Origin: Prolixibacteraceae bacterium
Lineage (GTDB): Bacteria > Bacteroidota > Bacteroidia > Bacteroidales > Prolixibacteraceae
Direction of reading: 5' to 3'
DNA length: 16,677 nucleotides
Assembly: GCA_016930735.1 (NCBI GenBank)
Contig: JAFGGF010000434.1
Coordinates: 1 to 16,677 of the forward strand
In this document: piece after piece, positions 15,556-16,677 of the stretch
Position numbering within the stretch: the first letter of the stretch is position 1
Layout of the letters: every line of letters begins with the position of its first letter
Made by a program: the position numbers and the translations under genes
Notes under the pieces: model-generated
Database searches by the model: none
Seen by the model: only the letters and a program-made list of their open reading frames with translations
What the model was told of the DNA's origin: nothing

Positions 15556-16677
15556 AAAGCAGCCAGCAATAAATCGATATCCTGAACCGGTAGGTTGAAA
15601 TAGTTACCAACATCATTATTGGTAAGGATACCATGATAGAGATAAACGCCTTTCCTGAATCCCTTTGATGATTTAATATAATTGTCGATACCACCATAGT
15701 CGCTCAATGTCAACAAAACCGGGATCAGCAAATTACTTAAGGAAATGGAAGCCGTACGTGCCACAAGCGAAGGGGTATTAGGCACACAATAATGAACAAC
15801 GCCATGTTCCACAAAAGTCGGGTTATTAATATCGGTACATTTCGATGTTTCAAAACACCCACCCTGGCTCACATTCAGGTCGATGATTACAGTGCCTTCC
15901 TTCATGGTTTTTACCATTTCTTCCGAAACTTTAAATTTTGGGGTTGTGTTAAACGAGGCAGCTCCAATAACAGCGTCGGCTGAAACCAGCGCTTTTTTTA
16001 AAACTTTCGGATAAAAAACGGAGGTAAAAATCCTTTGCCCCAGTTTTTCTTCAAGGTTATTTAAATCTGAAATCGATGTGTCGAATACTTTTACGAAAAT
16101 TCCCAGAGCAAGAGCAGCGCGTGCGGCAAATTCAGCAGCGGTACTTGTCCCGATTATAACCAACTCGGCAGGTGTGATGCCGGTGACATCACCAAACAAC
16201 ACTCCCTTCCCCTTATGTGCACTGCTCAGGTATTCGCTGGCTATTGTAATAGAAGTAATACCTGCAATCTGGCTCATCTGGTGAACAAAAGGAAGCGAAC
16301 CATCTTCGTTTTCGATATATTCGTACGCAATCGAAGTAATTTTCTTTTTCATCAGTTTATCAATCGATTCGTTACAGTGCGACTGGATCTGCATATTTGA
16401 AAAAACAACCTGGTTCCCGCGCAACATCTCAATTTCTTCGCAGTCGAAAGGAGCTACTTTCAGGATAATATCGCATTGCATAACCTCCCCCTTTTTTTCA
16501 ACCACCGTGGCTCCAACTTCCCGGTATTCCTCATCGGTATAATTTGCCGATTTGCCGGCATTCTTTTCAATCAGAATTTCATGCCCGTACGAAACCAACA
16601 GGTCAACAGCCTGTGGAGTTAACGGAACCCTGTATTCAACTTTGGAATAATCGGAAGGAATACCAATTTTAATTTTC
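15552..16677 (-). CDS. ald: alanine dehydrogenase-like protein, N-terminus beyond the window
   Basis: Family function: NAD-dependent interconversion of alanine and pyruvate plus ammonia. 374 codons are visible and the frame is still open at the right edge (reading K-I-K-I-G-I-P-S...), so the start lies outside and a TTG at 16598 should not be used. Family marks are E-Y-R-V-P-L-T-P (equivalent of the pyruvate-binding Arg), I-L-K-V-A-P (catalytic Lys), N-x-S-Q-G-G-C-F-E-T and H-Y-C-V-P-N-T. It ends D-I-D-L-L-L-A-A-F, as I recall for Bacteroidota members. Oddly, the Rossmann motif expected as G-A-G-T-V-G reads G-T-S-T-A-A (16134-16151), and the usual substrate-site His is not seen in F-S-N-M-Q-I-Q. 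Another possibility is a diverged paralogue with changed cofactor use, or a relative of transhydrogenase alpha subunits. It is convergent with the pullulanase gene. Confidence 0.82.
   Translation of the reverse strand, partial: KIKIGIPSDYSKVEYRVPLTPQAVDLLVSYGHEILIEKNAGKSANYTDEEYREVGATVVEKKGEVMQCDIILKVAPFDCEEIEMLRGNQVVFSNMQIQSHCNESIDKLMKKKITSIAYEYIENEDGSLPFVHQMSQIAGITSITIASEYLSSAHKGKGVLFGDVTGITPAELVIIGTSTAAEFAARAALALGIFVKVFDTSISDLNNLEEKLGQRIFTSVFYPKVLKKALVSADAVIGAASFNTTPKFKVSEEMVKTMKEGTVIIDLNVSQGGCFETSKCTDINNPTFVEHGVVHYCVPNTPSLVARTASISLSNLLIPVLLTLSDYGGIDNYIKSSKGFRKGVYLYHGILTNNDVGNYFNLPVQDIDLLLAAF

Noticed and set aside
16078..16400. Plus-strand open frames opposite the alanine dehydrogenase-like gene
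   Set aside because: Antisense shadows of a conserved coding region; no ribosome-binding site or family features.

Overview
The window looks like chromosomal DNA of an anaerobic or facultatively anaerobic member of the Bacteroidota, plausibly Marinilabiliales/Prolixibacteraceae-like. Support: moderately AT-rich DNA, almost no Shine-Dalgarno sequences, a TAnnTTTG-type -7 promoter box, signal peptides ending in Ala-Gln, a lipoprotein with acidic residues after the lipobox Cys, and an alanine dehydrogenase of the type I associate with this phylum. The genus is a guess.

Left part (1-5437, + strand): a six-to-eight-helix CPBP/Abi-family membrane protein whose protease motif is degenerate (116-985); a 311-base gene-poor spacer; then a glycyl-radical module. 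The module consists of a minimal radical SAM activase (1297-2088), a palindromic repeat (2128-2181), a glycyl radical enzyme whose active site matches trans-4-hydroxy-L-proline dehydratase HypD (2220-4583), and an exported bicupin (4670-5437). HypD would dehydrate 4-hydroxyproline to pyrroline-5-carboxylate, which ProC could reduce to proline; no proC or transporter lies in the window.

Middle (5438-7210): AT-rich and less orderly. It holds a small two-helix membrane protein on the minus strand (5494-5679), a repeat-like intergenic element (5701-5797), and a six-bladed PD40/TolB-like propeller lipoprotein split by a one-base frameshift at a T run near 6642 (5967-6653 plus 6638-6961).

Right part (7211-15555, + strand): five genes with gaps of 12, 3 and 42 bases and a one-base overlap, probably one operon behind a TAnnTTTG box at 7178. 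They are an exported GH67 alpha-glucuronidase, an exported S9 (DPP-IV-fold) serine peptidase, an M24B Xaa-Pro aminopeptidase, a small membrane-anchored protein of unknown function, and a cytoplasmic type I pullulanase. The operon mixes xylan side-chain removal, proline-type peptide degradation and alpha-glucan debranching, with no SusC/SusD pair in view. A convergent alanine dehydrogenase homologue with an eroded dinucleotide-binding motif (15552 to the right edge, minus strand) closes the window.

I found no unambiguously new system. The most useful leads are the compact hydroxyproline module with its exported bicupin, the degenerate CPBP protein, the frameshifted propeller, the altered alanine dehydrogenase homologue, and the operon's uncharacterised membrane protein. 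No tRNA, rRNA, CRISPR array or complete insertion sequence was seen.
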